Assembly (NCBI GenBank): GCA_030323885.1
Contig: CM059194.1
Coordinates: 4,689,691-4,753,690 of the forward strand
Direction of reading: 5' to 3'
DNA: 64,000 nt
DNA from: Branchipolynoe longqiensis
Lineage: Eukaryota > Annelida > Polychaeta > Phyllodocida > Polynoidae
Positions within the stretch are counted from its first letter, which is position 1. Each line of letters opens with the position of its first letter. The position numbers and the translations under genes were made by a program. The notes below the pieces were generated by a model. That model was not told where the DNA came from. It did not search any database and was given only the letters and a program-made list of their open reading frames with translations. This document shows, piece by piece, positions 52,624 to 63,425 of the stretch.

Positions 52624-53163
52624 GTCGTGTTCACACCCATAACTTTAGGCCAAACTAGATAAGGAGAACTAGAGGAGGCAAACTAGTGTCGTGCCCACAC
52701 ATGCAGCAGTTTAAGGCGGAAATCGATATCTGCGCATGAGCAAGTCCATACTAACCAGCGCCAGTTTTGGTTAGTCAACATTGCCACGAGAGAGTGTGGG
52801 TTCGACCTAGATATGTATGGACTGAATTGTATTGGTTTGGAATGGTCAAATGATGAAAAAAATAGCTGTGCACAGCTAGCAGTTTGATAGAGCAAATTTA
52901 CCGGAAAGTCAACAAACTCAGGTCTCGACTGTGACGTGCTTAAGCTGCTTCAAGTAAACTGATACCGTTCACATTAGGAAGTTGGGCCGACTTAAGCTAG
53001 TTCGGTTGATATAACCTACCTCGCGACGCGGTTTACATGAGGTGAACTAGTTGAGGCGAATCAGCCCTAATCCGCCTTAGGGTTGCGTCCACACGCCGAA
53101 TGTGAGCCAAACTATAGGAGGCAAACTAGTTGAGGCGACTTAACGTGCTGGTGTGAACACGGC
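52624..53163. mobile_element. 540-bp DNA element, TIR GTGTTCACACC
   Basis: Left end GTCGTGTTCACACC, right end complement GCCGTGTTCACACC. TAT at 52621-52623 and 53164-53166 is a likely 3-bp target duplication. The interior has repeated AACTAG(T/A)...AGGCGAA words and no ORF. PIF/Harbinger or ISL2EU-like by TIR and duplication size (inference). Confidence 0.82.
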
Positions 53164-53265
53164 TATAGAAGGCCTGCAGCAGCAGATTCTGCAGATGGCG
53201 GATGGACTCAAAAATCGAATTGACGGCATGGAGAACAGGAGTGGAAAATCACGGGAGTCTCGCTA
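53164..53265 (+). pseudogene. ORF1-like coiled-coil fragment
   Basis: Reads GLQQQILQMADGLKNRIDGM with further Glu/Asn/Arg before a stop near 53265. Heptad spacing is typical of retroelement ORF1 coiled coils. It is probably the continuation of the frame at 52318-52623. Confidence 0.5.
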
Positions 53266-53647
53266 ACATCCCTCAGTGGTAAGTGGACATATGTGAGTGG
53301 GCCATAGACCAGCATATTCCCCATGGTTAACTGCAGGTTCCCCAATTGTTTGGGATTAATGGCTATACCAACACAGTACTATCATGGGCAGTTCTGGCAT
53401 ATAGCTATTTCTTGTAACTAATGTATTATTTCCTAATATTCACAGGTAACTTACTCAATCCAGTCCCAACTAAATGTCCTGTTACATATCGGTTTTTGCT
53501 TTCTCGTGATGTATTCAAATATGAAAACATCCCAAAACTCAGGCTGTCACAACCAAAACTGTCAAACTCCACATTAATCATATATAACATTTTACCCTGG
53601 TAATTAACTCCGTGATCACATGACCACCATAGTTCTTTTGGTTTTTT
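53266..53647. other. Unassigned spacer
   Basis: AT-rich, no feature recognised. Confidence 0.35.
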
Positions 53648-53935
53648 TTCTTGAAGATTTATACTGCCTATCATGGATAAGTCTGAATCAGCTTGCTTTC
53701 ACCATTAGACAGTTTGTTGATAGAACGCCCAAGCCTACACTTTTGCCGACCCAAGGAATGTTTAACCTCCCACAACACATAGACATGGTATGAGAGCAAC
53801 ACACCTTTGATGACACTGTAAGTTATACACAGCAGTGGAAATCCAAATTGGCAGAGGTGGGGGCACAGGGAATCGAACCACCAATTAAACTGAGGCAAGC
53901 CCTCCAACCTGATAGGGCGAGTGGAACAACACAAT
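53648..53935 (-). mobile_element. SINE-E copy
   Basis: CTTGAAGATTTATACTGCCT, ATGGATAAGTCTGAATCAGC, GTATGAGAGCAACACACCTT, TATACACAGCAGTGGAAATC, then GGGAATCGAACCACCAATTA (B-box complement). Nearly collinear with 25800-26105. Confidence 0.88.
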
Positions 53936-54119
53936 ATTGAAACTATAATATTAGTTGAGAGGGTCCCTCAAAACAGTTTCACTACTAGACACGATGTGAC
54001 ATACGTCACTAAGGAAATGGTGACGGGGAGAGATTGGTTTCAGGTCTCGGGATAGTAAACTGAGATTATTGATGTGACACATGACACGTGTCACAAGGTG
54101 TTGATGTGCTCTGTACCTA

Positions 54120-54225
54120 GCCAGGTTGGTTGGTTGTTGGAGTGTTACGTCCTGGCAACATCTAAGGTCATATCGGGAGGGGTACCGACTTGTGACAGTC
54201 CTTACTCATGGCGACTTTATAGTGC
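54120..54225 (-). mobile_element. SINE-A 3' half
   Basis: GGTTGGTTGTTGGAGTGTTA, CGTCCTGGCAACATCTAAGG and CTCATGGCGACTTTATAGTG, cut at 54225 where SINE-C begins. Confidence 0.88.
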
Positions 54226-54560
54226 TGCTAGAGGTCAGTGCAGCCAACTACACTTGTCCCCCTGAAATTGTAAGTTTTTAATGCTACCAATTACATACCT
54301 ACAGGCAGTGCACTTACACATACACAGGGTAGGTTCAACAACTATACAGCACGTAGCTTGTCCAGGATCATGGTCGTGGCAACCATTGTCATAGGTGAAA
54401 ATGGGAAATATTGCGCCTAGAGCAGGACTCAAACCGACATCTTTTTGCATTGCGGGCCAGTCTGATAACCATAGCCTAGGCTCCCTGATGTCACCACACT
54501 ACCCACACCTACCTGTCCAGGCGGATCCTTGCCTGAGAGGTCAGGGCAAACCACTACATT
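54226..54560 (-). mobile_element. SINE-C, longest unit
   Basis: Begins and ends with the same phrase (GAGGTCAGTGCAGCCAACTA at 54231; GAGAGGTCAGGGCAAACCAC at 54535), about 305 bp apart. Between them: AATGCTACCAATTACATACC, GGGTAGGTTCAACAACTATA, GGTGAAAATGGGAAATATTG, the tRNA-like GCGCCTAGAGCAGGACTCAA...ATAGCCTAGGC, and CACACCTACCTGTCCAGGCG. It shows the order of all SINE-C segments. Confidence 0.85.
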
Positions 54561-54984
54561 ATGTAGAAATGTAGTGGTTGACGGCACTCATCTCTTTAGA
54601 TGAGAAACTACATAGCCGGGTAGGTCTGTATAGATGGATTGTAAAAATTGGTTTGTTGACGGAACACCACCCTCCCTACTCCGTCTGAGTCCGGCCCGGG
54701 GAACAGGGGTGGCCATTAGCCAGGGCCTTACAGCCCCCTCCTCACCATTGCCAGGGGTTATATAGTGCACCTGCACCTAACCGGGTCGCCTGGGCTGGTT
54801 TAAAAAAACAGCGAAGCACACCGAGGTGGAAAGGTCAACTGATGCCTTTTTTGTGCCAAGCTTGTTCTCCCTAGATAAATAGTTGCGCAGTAGCCAGGGA
54901 GAAAAGCCATTCATTGGGAGGTACGTCCCTGAACGGTGCATTCGTCCGCTCCAAGCCCCTTAAAGTAAGGCTACACTAATCATA
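54561..54984. other. Unassigned spacer
   Basis: Nothing recognised. Confidence 0.35.
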
Positions 54985-55245
54985 TTAGTTGGGTGGTTGT
55001 TGGAATTTAACGTCCTGGCAACATTTAGGGTCATATTAGGATGGGTATCAACTTGTGGCAGTGCACACTCATGGTGACTTCATAGTGCTGCTCCACTGGG
55101 AAATCAGGGCCACCAATGACATGACCCGATATCCTAAGCAGTCACATTATCCTAAGACTGAGCAAACTAGTCCTTGACTTATCGTATTAATGTTGAGCAC
55201 CAAGCTTGGAAGTGACAAGTATCAATGTTATAAATCTCATTGCCC
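54985..55245 (-). mobile_element. SINE-A copy lacking the head
   Basis: GTTGGGTGGTTGTTGGAATT, ACGTCCTGGCAACATTTAGG, GCTCCACTGGGAAATCAGGG, CAGTCACATTATCCTAAGAC, AAGTGACAAGTATCAATGTT. Confidence 0.92.
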
Positions 55246-56154
55246 ATTGACCCATGCTATGCTGCAGGAGGGTGCGGGAGGGTGGTGGGTGATGGGGGAG
55301 GGGATGGGTGGCTTCCCGACATGCACCTTGTTGGCACGTTTTATCATGTACCTCACTCCAACCCCTCTTAAGATTACACCTATATATGTGAAAAGTTTGT
55401 GTATTTCAGAACAATTGATGGTATTAAAGTCTATGTTGTTAGATTAAATTGAAATAGTTGTCAGAGAACTTCTACACATATTCTTTAGATATATCAACTA
55501 TCTACTTCCAAAATCACTTGTTAGGCTCAGTAACTGACATATCACACAAGAAGACACTATATTGTACTCAGGGATGCAGCCAGAGAAATAGGCAATTGTA
55601 ACAAATGTGGGTTGGAGTTGTGCTCTATGCACAATATTTGCTATTTTTAGCACACCTACAATCATGTACAAGCTGCAAGCTGTATACATCAATAAAGCCA
55701 GAATAAATGCACCTGCAACTAAGGTGAGTATGTAGGATCTAAATTAGATAGCATATTATTTGGTTCCCACAATTTGATGCTTTCATCGGACTATGCAGCT
55801 TTTTGTGAAAAGCTTTGCTTCATTGGGTGATTAATTAGGGACATTCGCAATACAGATTCTTCCTCAGTCCACTCCTCCTTTCTCGTGATCTCAGTAATTC
55901 CAATGGTTGGGCTAGGTAGCGAGAAGCATAAATTTGTAATATATTTTGAAGACTTCAGATTGACTCGGCCATGGTTTGAATCCCACAACCTCCAAACATT
56001 GGAAGTAGACACTGACAACTTATTCGGCCATTCTTTGCGCCGGACACAAGTGAAAATATCGCACTTTTTTGCCGATGTATAACACAAACAGCAAAAATTG
56101 ATGACGGTACAGTTAGTGTGCACTAAAGCTGTGATGGTAATCATGTAGGGGCCA
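55246..56154. other. Unassigned spacer with one repeat G end
   Basis: 55770-55800 (GATGCTTTCATCGGACTATG + CAGCTTTTTG) is a repeat G terminus. A minus-strand frame 55791-56144 has no domain. Confidence 0.4.
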
Positions 56155-56700
56155 GCACAGGAAATTCAAAACGTTTTGTTTTTTCAAGGCGTATTGAAAA
56201 ACCAAGACAGTAGTCATATAGAAACAAGTAGAGATGAGCTTCTTTAATATTGACCACACAACCTAACAAAATATACCATTAGAAAGCTGTTATGAAAGAT
56301 ATGTTTGTACTCTTAGCATAGCCGTATTATTCAATTGAAATTACAGTAAAATAAGACATAATCTTATTTTGCATCTAACATTGTAGTGCTTATATTCTAG
56401 AATTTGTATTTTTTACTGGGGAACCACCATTGTGTGTTCTAATATGTCATTGTCCTAAAATCTAAATCACAGACTTACTTAATGAAAAATAACCAAGCAT
56501 ATGAGAAAATCATGATGTATGGCATGATATACACCATTATTCTAATATGCACACAAGAAGTTGTTTTAGAAGTCTACGCAAGGATTGCCACTGAAGGTGG
56601 GTGTGGATGTGCCTGTTGGTCTGGGTGTGGATGTAGAGTCGGATTACTTTTTCTATATGTGTATATATGCGCATATATACACATATATACACACATACAC
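56155..56700 (+). repeat. Repeat F, copy 2
   Basis: Collinear with 2310-2860: AATTCAAAACGTTTTG, CAAGACAGTAGTCATATAGA, GGGGAACCACCATTGTGTGT, AATCATGATGTATGGCATGA, GATTGCCACTGAAGGTGGGT. Runs into an ATATACACATA microsatellite. Confidence 0.82.
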
Positions 56701-56711
56701 ATAAGCATATA

Positions 56712-56889
56712 CAGTCAAACATCCCTAACCGAACACCTCCACATATCGACCACTCCCCTATATCGATCGCTTTATTTGGGTCCCAACAACACCAGTGGAA
56801 CCATATTTGAATTCCCTAAACCGACCACCTCCCCAAATGGACCATTTAAAATTGGTCCCAAGGTCGGTTGATTTTGAGAGGTCTTACTG
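56712..56889. mobile_element. 178-bp mariner/pogo-type MITE
   Basis: Left CAGTCAAACATCCCTAACCG and right (complemented) CAGTAAGACCTCTCAAAATC, both leading to CCGACC(A)-type words (ACCGAACACC, AACCGACCTT). CAGT...AACC ends are typical of Tc1/mariner/pogo-derived MITEs. It sits inside the repeat F microsatellite. Confidence 0.65.
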
Positions 56890-57062
56890 TGTATGTATAT
56901 ATGCGTATATATAAGCGTGTATATGTGTGTGTATATATATATATATATATATGTATCTACAAGTATATATGTGTATATATGCGCATATATGCACATATAT
57001 CCACACATATGCTTGTATATGTTTATAAGAATGCCTATATATGCATATATATATATATATAA
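56890..57062. repeat. AT/GT-rich microsatellite
   Basis: (TA)n with TGTATATATGCGCATATA variants. Confidence 0.95.
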
Positions 57063-57577
57063 TAACTAATGCCTAATCTTATAGACTAGCTAATATAATG
57101 AGGAGAAAAGAGAATTTGGAATATCTTCTATTCTTAGTAAAGAAGACAAATAATGATACACAAATATGTACTTATAACATACATTCTCAATTACAAAATG
57201 TACAGTTACATATACATTCGCAATTGTATGATATGTGTAGTCCATATGGATGAAAGATACACTCAGTCCTCTTGGTGCTTCTTCTATGTCTCAGTTGCCT
57301 TGAGGAGTTGATAGATATAGATGATCCATTGTCTGTGAGCTGTCACCAACCATACAGGTATAGAGTCTCAGTTGATGATGGATGTACATGTCAGGCTAAG
57401 CAGCAGTGATGCGGGAAAAGGCAGACACCACAGTCACCAATCCTCCTCACGGCCAGTGGTCAATACTGTAGAAGCTCAGCAAGTTGAATCCATCCCATAA
57501 GCTGTACCTAGCCAGATCAGGTTCCAGGCCGAACTGACTTGGAGATGTTGACGCCTTAATGACTGGGAGTAGAGTGC
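57063..57577. other. Unassigned spacer
   Basis: No feature recognised before the tandem duplication. Confidence 0.35.
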
Positions 57578-58600
57578 TGAGAGTGACGATGATTGGGGGT
57601 GTTTGTAACCTGAGGACGGTTACTGGTTGCAGAACTGCAATATTGGTAGAGAGGCTCCGATAAATCAGCCCAATCTTTGGTTGAAGACTTAAATTCAGTA
57701 GGGAGTGTTGTAGAAGCTGGGGACATCTTCACAACATTGTAACGGCAAAGCATTGTGGCGGCAGCGAATCTCTTCGGTCCGGCGGTAGTTGAGATGTAGG
57801 TGTAGTGAAGCACTTGAATCTGGTCAGCAGCAGGGGTTTGAGGAAGGCAGGCAAAGGTGGGTGCAGCGGTGGTTCCAGCAACAAGAACAAGTCAGAGAAA
57901 TCGTAAAGGTTGAGGGCCCCACCCAAGAACACAACTACCCTGGTCAGGGGAAGAAGTGTGCCTGGGAGAAATCGAAAGGGCAGAGTCTAGGAAAGAGAAC
58001 TGAAGAGATTTGAGTCAAAGGACCGTGTCTATTTGCTCTATCGTGACCGGCCAGCGGGCCATAGAGACGGACAGAGTAAGAGTAGAAACGACGACGATTG
58101 GGGATGTTTGTAATGTTATGACGGTTACCGGTTGCAGAACTGCAACATTGGGTAGAGAGGCTCCAATAAATCGGCCCAATATGTGGTTGAAGACTGAACT
58201 TCAGTAGGGAGTGTTGTAGAAGCTGGGTACATCTTCACAACGTTGTAACGGCGAGGTGTTGGGGTGGCAGCAAATCTCTTCGGTCCGGCGTGTAGTTGAG
58301 CTGTAGGTGTAGTGTAGTGCAGCACTTGAATCCGGTCAGAAGCAGGGGTTTGAGGAAGGCGGGCAAAGGTGGTAGCAGCGGTCATTCCAGCAACAAGAAC
58401 CAGACAGTGAAATCGTAAAGGTGAAGGGCCCCACACAAAAACACAACTACCCTGGTATGGGGAAGAAGTGTGCCTGGGAGAAATCAAAATGGGCAGACTC
58501 TAGGAAAGAGAAATGAGGAGAGTTCAGTCAAAGGACTGTGTCTATTTGCTATATGGTGACTGTCCAGCGAGCCATAGACACAGACAGAGTAAGAGTAGAA
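57578..58600. repeat. Tandem duplication, unit about 510 bp
   Basis: Unit 1 57578-58087, unit 2 58088-58600. Shared landmarks: GACGATTGGGG, GGTTGCAGAACTGCAA, GTTGTAGAAGCTGGGGACAT, CTCTTCGGTCCGGCG, AGCAGGGGTTTGAGGAAGGC, GAAGAAGTGTGCCTGGGAGA and GACAGAGTAAGAGTAGAAA. Units remain highly similar with a few small indels. A third unit may start at 58601 but diverges at once. No conserved ORF. Confidence 0.93.
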
Positions 58601-59089
58601 AGTGAAATGCTGGTGGACTCCCCCTCCTGGAACTCTTTTCAGACATATCGAGGAGGAGCATGGCCGGCGGGGAGGTGATAGAGAGAGGTGTGGACAGAGT
58701 GAGGTCCGGATAGCAAGTCAAGAGTAGAAAGTGTGACTACACTCCTTATATAGTTCCTGGAAGGCCAGTCCTAATGAAGAGATGGGACGAGTAGGACAGT
58801 CCAAACATGTCTCCATATAACCACTGCTATGTTAGAATATATATATATATATGTATATTCCAGCGGTACAGTGAGTGATGGCTACAGTATGAAAGGGGGG
58901 GGGGCGGCGTGGGGGGACCCCCACTGAGCTGAGGTGGGGGAGGCTGGAGTAGTAGATGACTATGAGAGGCTCCAGAGTCCCGGGGCGGGGAAACCGATGA
59001 GGGAGAGGGTGAATATTCTGGGTTATTATACTCGTATAATTCTTATACAGCATATATCTATATGTATGTCTGTATATATTCACATACAC
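58601..59089. other. Spacer with G tract and TA microsatellite
   Basis: G-rich tract at 58890-58940 and (TA)n at 58838-58858. GACAGAGTAAG/AAGAGTAGAAAGTG recurs near 58720. Confidence 0.45.
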
Positions 59090-59715
59090 ATATACTGTGT
59101 GGTGGATATACCAGACAGAGAGAAATCCCACTCTGCACCCACACCCACACCCACACACACCCACACCCACCTCCAGTGGCCATCCTTGTGAAGACTCCAC
59201 AAGGAGCAGACTTTACTGACTGCTAAAACAACATCCCATCTGCCTGTGTGTACCTTATAGTAATGGCTTATATCATGCTATACATCATTATTTGTTCATA
59301 TTTTTGGTTATTTCTAATAAACAATGCCCAGGATTTTGATTCCACAAACAATGTCCAGGATTTTGACTCAAAGAAAAAGTTTTTTTTCTTAAGAGACCAT
59401 GGTGGTTCACCAGTAACAATGACTAATTCCAGAATACAAACAGCACAATCTTATAGGAAAAATAAGATTATCTCTTTATTTTAATGTAGTTTTAATTGAA
59501 TATTTTGAACATACTATTCACAGGAGCGTTTTCTTCCTAGAAACTGTGAAGAGCTACTTAGACCCATTCTAATGAGATATTTGTTTAGGTTCCATCCTCA
59601 ATATTAAAGTAGTTGCAGACTGTGACAGCTCACCCCTATTTGTTTCTATATGTAAACTGTCTTGGTTTTTAAATATACCTTGAGAAAGCAAGACATTTTG
59701 AATTCCTAGTCTTGT
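59090..59715 (-). repeat. Repeat F, copy 3
   Basis: Complement of copies 1 and 2: TGTGGTGGATATACCAGACA, CACACCCACCTCCAGTGGCC, ATGGTGGTTCACCAGTAACA, CTCAATATTAAAGTAGTTGC, AAACTGTCTTGGTTTTTAAA. A CCAGGATTTTGA phrase is locally duplicated near 59329 and 59352. Confidence 0.82.
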
Positions 59716-60300
59716 GTTGAACGACGACTGATGTCTGGCGCATACATCAATTTTGCTTCAGTCGGTTCTATTCCGTCTTGTTTATTCACCTTCAGTACAG
59801 TTTCAATTCAGTCTAATTTCCTCCAGTCACGTGACAATCCCCCCACATCCGGTTATTTGGTGGAGAACCCTGGGTTCGGTCCTAGTAAAGGGGCTCGCTC
59901 ATGCGCACACTAATACCTCAAAGCCCTGAGGAGGCAGGCTTTAGGTGTGAACATATCGATCACACTTCCCTGCGGTGCTATGCTTAGAGGCTGGGCACTT
60001 CTCAAACAGTCACCGGGGAGAGGCGGCCGCATCACCTGCCTCAATGAAAGACGTCAGTTCAACTTTCCAACACCATTATGCACTGTCTCAGTGCGTTAGT
60101 ATTTCAGATGTCAGAATAGTGCCGTGTGTAACTATAACAATTGACTTACTTTGCAAGATTTGTTTGCTCAGTTCTAGACTGTTATTGAAGTTGAACCAAG
60201 TACTGAAGTAGCTAGTACAACGTGGAAGTGATGTTAACTTGATGGGTGGCAGTTGTTAGTAGAGTCTTACTATATTCCATCCCTCTCCCTCCATTGCTTC
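59716..60300. other. Unassigned spacer
   Basis: No coding or repeat signal recognised. Confidence 0.35.
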
Positions 60301-60650
60301 AAGCTGCAATGTCCGATGAAAACATCAACTTTTCAAAACCAAAATAATTCTCCAGATTTGATTCTACATATCTAATTTAGATACTGGTGTATTTATTGAA
60401 AATCTGGCACCACATAAAACTGGATATGGAATCAATTGAATAGAACATGTTACTGCAGAAGCCTAGGATGTCACATTTTTAGCATTCTTGCGAGAACTAA
60501 ATATCCATATTTCCACTTAAGATGTATCAATACTTAGCCATTTTAAATCGAAGTGAATAAAAGCTAATGTAAAGTAGATTATAACAGTCAAGGTAATATA
60601 TTGATCTTATACAAAGATAGAGCCTCAGCACCATCGGACAGTGCGATTTG
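60301..60650. mobile_element. Repeat G, diverged copy
   Basis: AAGCTGCAATGTCCGATGAA, TTTTCAAAACCAAAATAATT, GATTCTACATATCTAATTTA and AGAACATGTTACTGCAGAAG parallel 27343-27689. The right end (CACCATCGGACAGTGCGATT) is the eroded inverted terminus. Confidence 0.8.
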
Positions 60651-60820
60651 ACTGATTGTCTGGACTCATCCCCACACCCTTTGGTTCAGTCTGTTATGCT
60701 GCTTTGTGTCATAGCCTGGCCCAAAGCCGTCGGCATCACCGATGGCCAAGTCATGAATTGTAGATGACCTGCAAGCCTATTTGTTCCAGGACTCGTGGTC
60801 CCATCACTATTAATACAATT

Positions 60821-61157
60821 ATAGTATAACACCGTTAAACCAACCTCGGTTAAACCAAACGATCGGTTAATCCAAACTTTTGTCGGCGGGCAGCAAAATA
60901 CTACCATTTATCATTTAGAAAAGTTGGTTAAACCAAAGTTTGTTAATCCAAATTATTGGTTAATCCAAACAAAATTGATGGACCCCAGGCCACTTTGGTA
61001 TTGTTAAACCAAACTTTCATATGGTTGTAAGGTCATCTGAGACCCCACTGACTTTTTTATATGATAAATGGTACTATTTTGCCGGGCCGCTGAAATAAGT
61101 TTGCATTAACCAATCGTTAGGTTTAACTGAGCTTGGTTTAATGGGTTTATACTGGAT
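60821..61157. mobile_element. Mariner/pogo-type MITE
   Basis: Left TATAGTATAACACCGTTAAA and right (complemented) TATCCAGTATAAACCCATTA, with GGTTAAACC-type words repeated inside. TA lies at both ends. Non-coding. Confidence 0.7.
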
Positions 61158-61227
61158 ATACATTCACAAACAATGACCAAAGTGTCCACACACATTGTAT
61201 ATTACACGTGCAATACACTCCTCCTGA

Positions 61228-61327
61228 AAGTCAAAGTTAAAACCAAAGCTTGGTTTAACCAATGATCGGTTAATCCAAACAAATTTCTAGGTTCCCTTCA
61301 AGTCTGGTTTAACAGGGTTATACTGTA
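61228..61327. mobile_element. Right end of a second MITE of the same family
   Basis: AAGCTTGGTTTAACCAATGA...TGGTTTAACAGGGTTATACT then GTA. Its complement starts TACAGTATAACCCTGTTAAA, a cleaner version of the terminus at 60821. Confidence 0.65.
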
Positions 61328-61599
61328 TGTATTTACGGGATTCCTTTCTCTACCGTTTTGGTTTGTTTCTGTTTTCATTCCAGTACTCGACTGCATAAAG
61401 GGTTGTTTGTAAACCGACATTGCATTCGGAAACTGGTACACCTTTTTTTAAATTAAAAATATATGTTTGTGAGCAGATTTGTTCGCAAGGCAAGCTGTCC
61501 AAAAACCGAGGAATCAACGGAAATGTAGTCACAACTAATTAGCGCCTCACTTCTGGTTGAATGGAGAATGAAACGCCGTCAACAGTCTGGAACTATCTA

Positions 61600-62300
61600 G
61601 GTCAATCAATCAATAGTTCTGTCCTCTAGTCGAGGGTTAGATGCAATGGTTCTCCACTTGTCCCGATGGTGTGCTGTTCTGATAGACTGTGAATAATTCA
61701 CTGTGAAATATTTGTAAAGCATGATGTTCTTGGTCTCCCTCTCCCTCTGCTGCCATTCAGCTTCCCTTCCAACAATGTACGGTATATTGAACTCTGATAA
61801 ATGATGTGGCCAAAATAAATAAGTTTCTTTGTCTGTATAGTGGCAAACAAGCATTTCTTATTTATAATTTTTCTGCAAATTCTTTGTTGGTGATTTTCTT
61901 TGTCCATGATATTTTCATCATCCTTCGATAAGTCCACATCTCAAATGCTGCTAAACATTTGTACATTTTCTTAGAGATTGTCCATGTCTCAGCCCCATAC
62001 ATTAGAGTAGACCACACATAACACTGAAGAATAAGCTTCCTTGTATGTATTAATATCTTACTTGATGTTAACAATCTATGCATTTTGGAGAATGTTGTTT
62101 GGGCTATTGTTATCCTTCTCTTAATTTCTTCCTCACATATCCCATCATTTGTAATCTTTTGTCCGAAATATATGAATTTGGATACTTGTTCTATGTTTGT
62201 GCCATCTATGGTTATATTGATATTTGGTTTATCTGTCTTTTTACTTATAACCATTGTTTTGGTCTTCCTGGCATTCATCTTCATGTTGAATAGGTCAGCT
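61600..62300 (-). pseudogene. LINE ORF2 C-terminal region, 5'-truncated
   Basis: Minus-strand frame from 62284: MNARKTKTMVIS and a FIYFGQKITNDG motif (post-RT YLG-like), CYVWSTLMYGAETWTISK, YRRMMKISWTKKITNKEF. A one-base shift near 61865 leads to KKLIYFGHIIYQ and GSRGRGRPRT. A final frame then ends DKWRTIASNPRLEDRTID before (ATTG)n at 61600-61612. These are the typical last about 220 residues of an endonuclease-RT LINE of RTE/Jockey-related type; RT catalytic motifs are missing. Confidence 0.9.
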
Positions 62301-62439
62301 AGCCGCTAATGGCAATTTAATTAAATGAGACAGTCCAGGAATGTCCACCCAGGAGAACTGGGATATCAATATAGATGTCTTCTACCAGTAAGACAAAATA
62401 TAATGGTGTATGGAACAGGAAGTAAGAGTACAGAATTGA

Positions 62440-63030
62440 GAGAGTAGAAGTGAGAGTGCAACACTGAGCGTTCAGAAGTGAGGGTTCAAAGGTTAGGGAT
62501 GAGAAGTGAGGGTTCAGAAGTGAGCATTCAGAAGTGAGAGTTCAGAAGTGAGGGATGATAACTCAGGGTTCAGAAATGAGGTAACAAAAGTGGGGGTTGC
62601 AAAGAGAGGGATGAGAAGTGAGCCTTCGGAAATGAGGGTTCTGAAATGAGGTAACATAACTGAGGGGTCCAAAGTTAGGATGAGAAGTGAGGGTTCAGAA
62701 GTGAGCATTCAGAAGTGAGAGTTTGGAAGTGAGGGTTCCAAAGTGAGCGATGAGAAGTGCGGGTGCAGAAGGGAAGGATGAGAAACGAGGGTTCAGAAAC
62801 GAGGGAAGAGAAGTGAGGTGTCCAAAGTGAGGGATGAGAAGTAAGGGATGAGAAGTGAGGGAACAGAAGTGAAGGTACATAAGAGAGGGGTGAGAAGTGA
62901 GGGTTCAGAAATGAGGTAACAAAAGTGAGGGTTCCAAAGTGAGGGATCAGAAGTAAGGGATCAGAAGTGAGCTCTAGGCGTGAGGGATCAGAACTGAGGG
63001 TTCAGAAGTGAGGGAACAGAAATGAGGAAC
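62440..63030. repeat. 14-bp purine-rich tandem array
   Basis: Unit near GAGGGTTCAGAAGT with variants GAGGGATGAGAAGT and GAGGGAACAGAAGT, about 40 copies with small indels. Confidence 0.93.
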
Positions 63031-63224
63031 AGTCGGAACTGGCAGAAGCAAGGATGGTGTTGGTGGAGATGTGGAATCTGGAGAGATAGGAGGGGAATGG
63101 CCTGTGAGTTATGGGGACAAGGGCGAGGGGCCATATCGGAACCAAATAGCATTACAGAATTATAAAGCAGTTCATTTAATTCCATATTGTTCATTTTGTT
63201 AGGGTACATTAGTTGTTTAAGCAG
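63031..63224. other. Unassigned spacer
   Basis: Nothing recognised. Confidence 0.3.
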
Positions 63225-63425
63225 GGGAAATTTCAATCACAGACGACTGGTCTTCCTCATTCCACTACTCATTGCTCCATCCTATTAATGCTGAGCGCCT
63301 GGCTAGGAAGCGACAAGTATCAATGTTTAAGGCATCGATTTGACTCGACCAGGGTTCGAACCCATGACCCCATGATCTACCAACACGCAGGATCGACGCT
63401 CTAACTCATTCGGCCATCCCGTCTT
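63225..63425 (-). mobile_element. SINE-A variant, 5' half
   Basis: AAGCAGGGGAAATTTCAATC then CTATTAATGCTGAGCGCCTG, GCTAGGAAGCGACAAGTATC, GACTCGACCAGGGTTCGAAC (B-box complement) and CTCTAACTCATTCGGCCATC (A-box complement). The AAGCAGGGGAA segment marks the same variant as 31315-31510. Confidence 0.85.
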
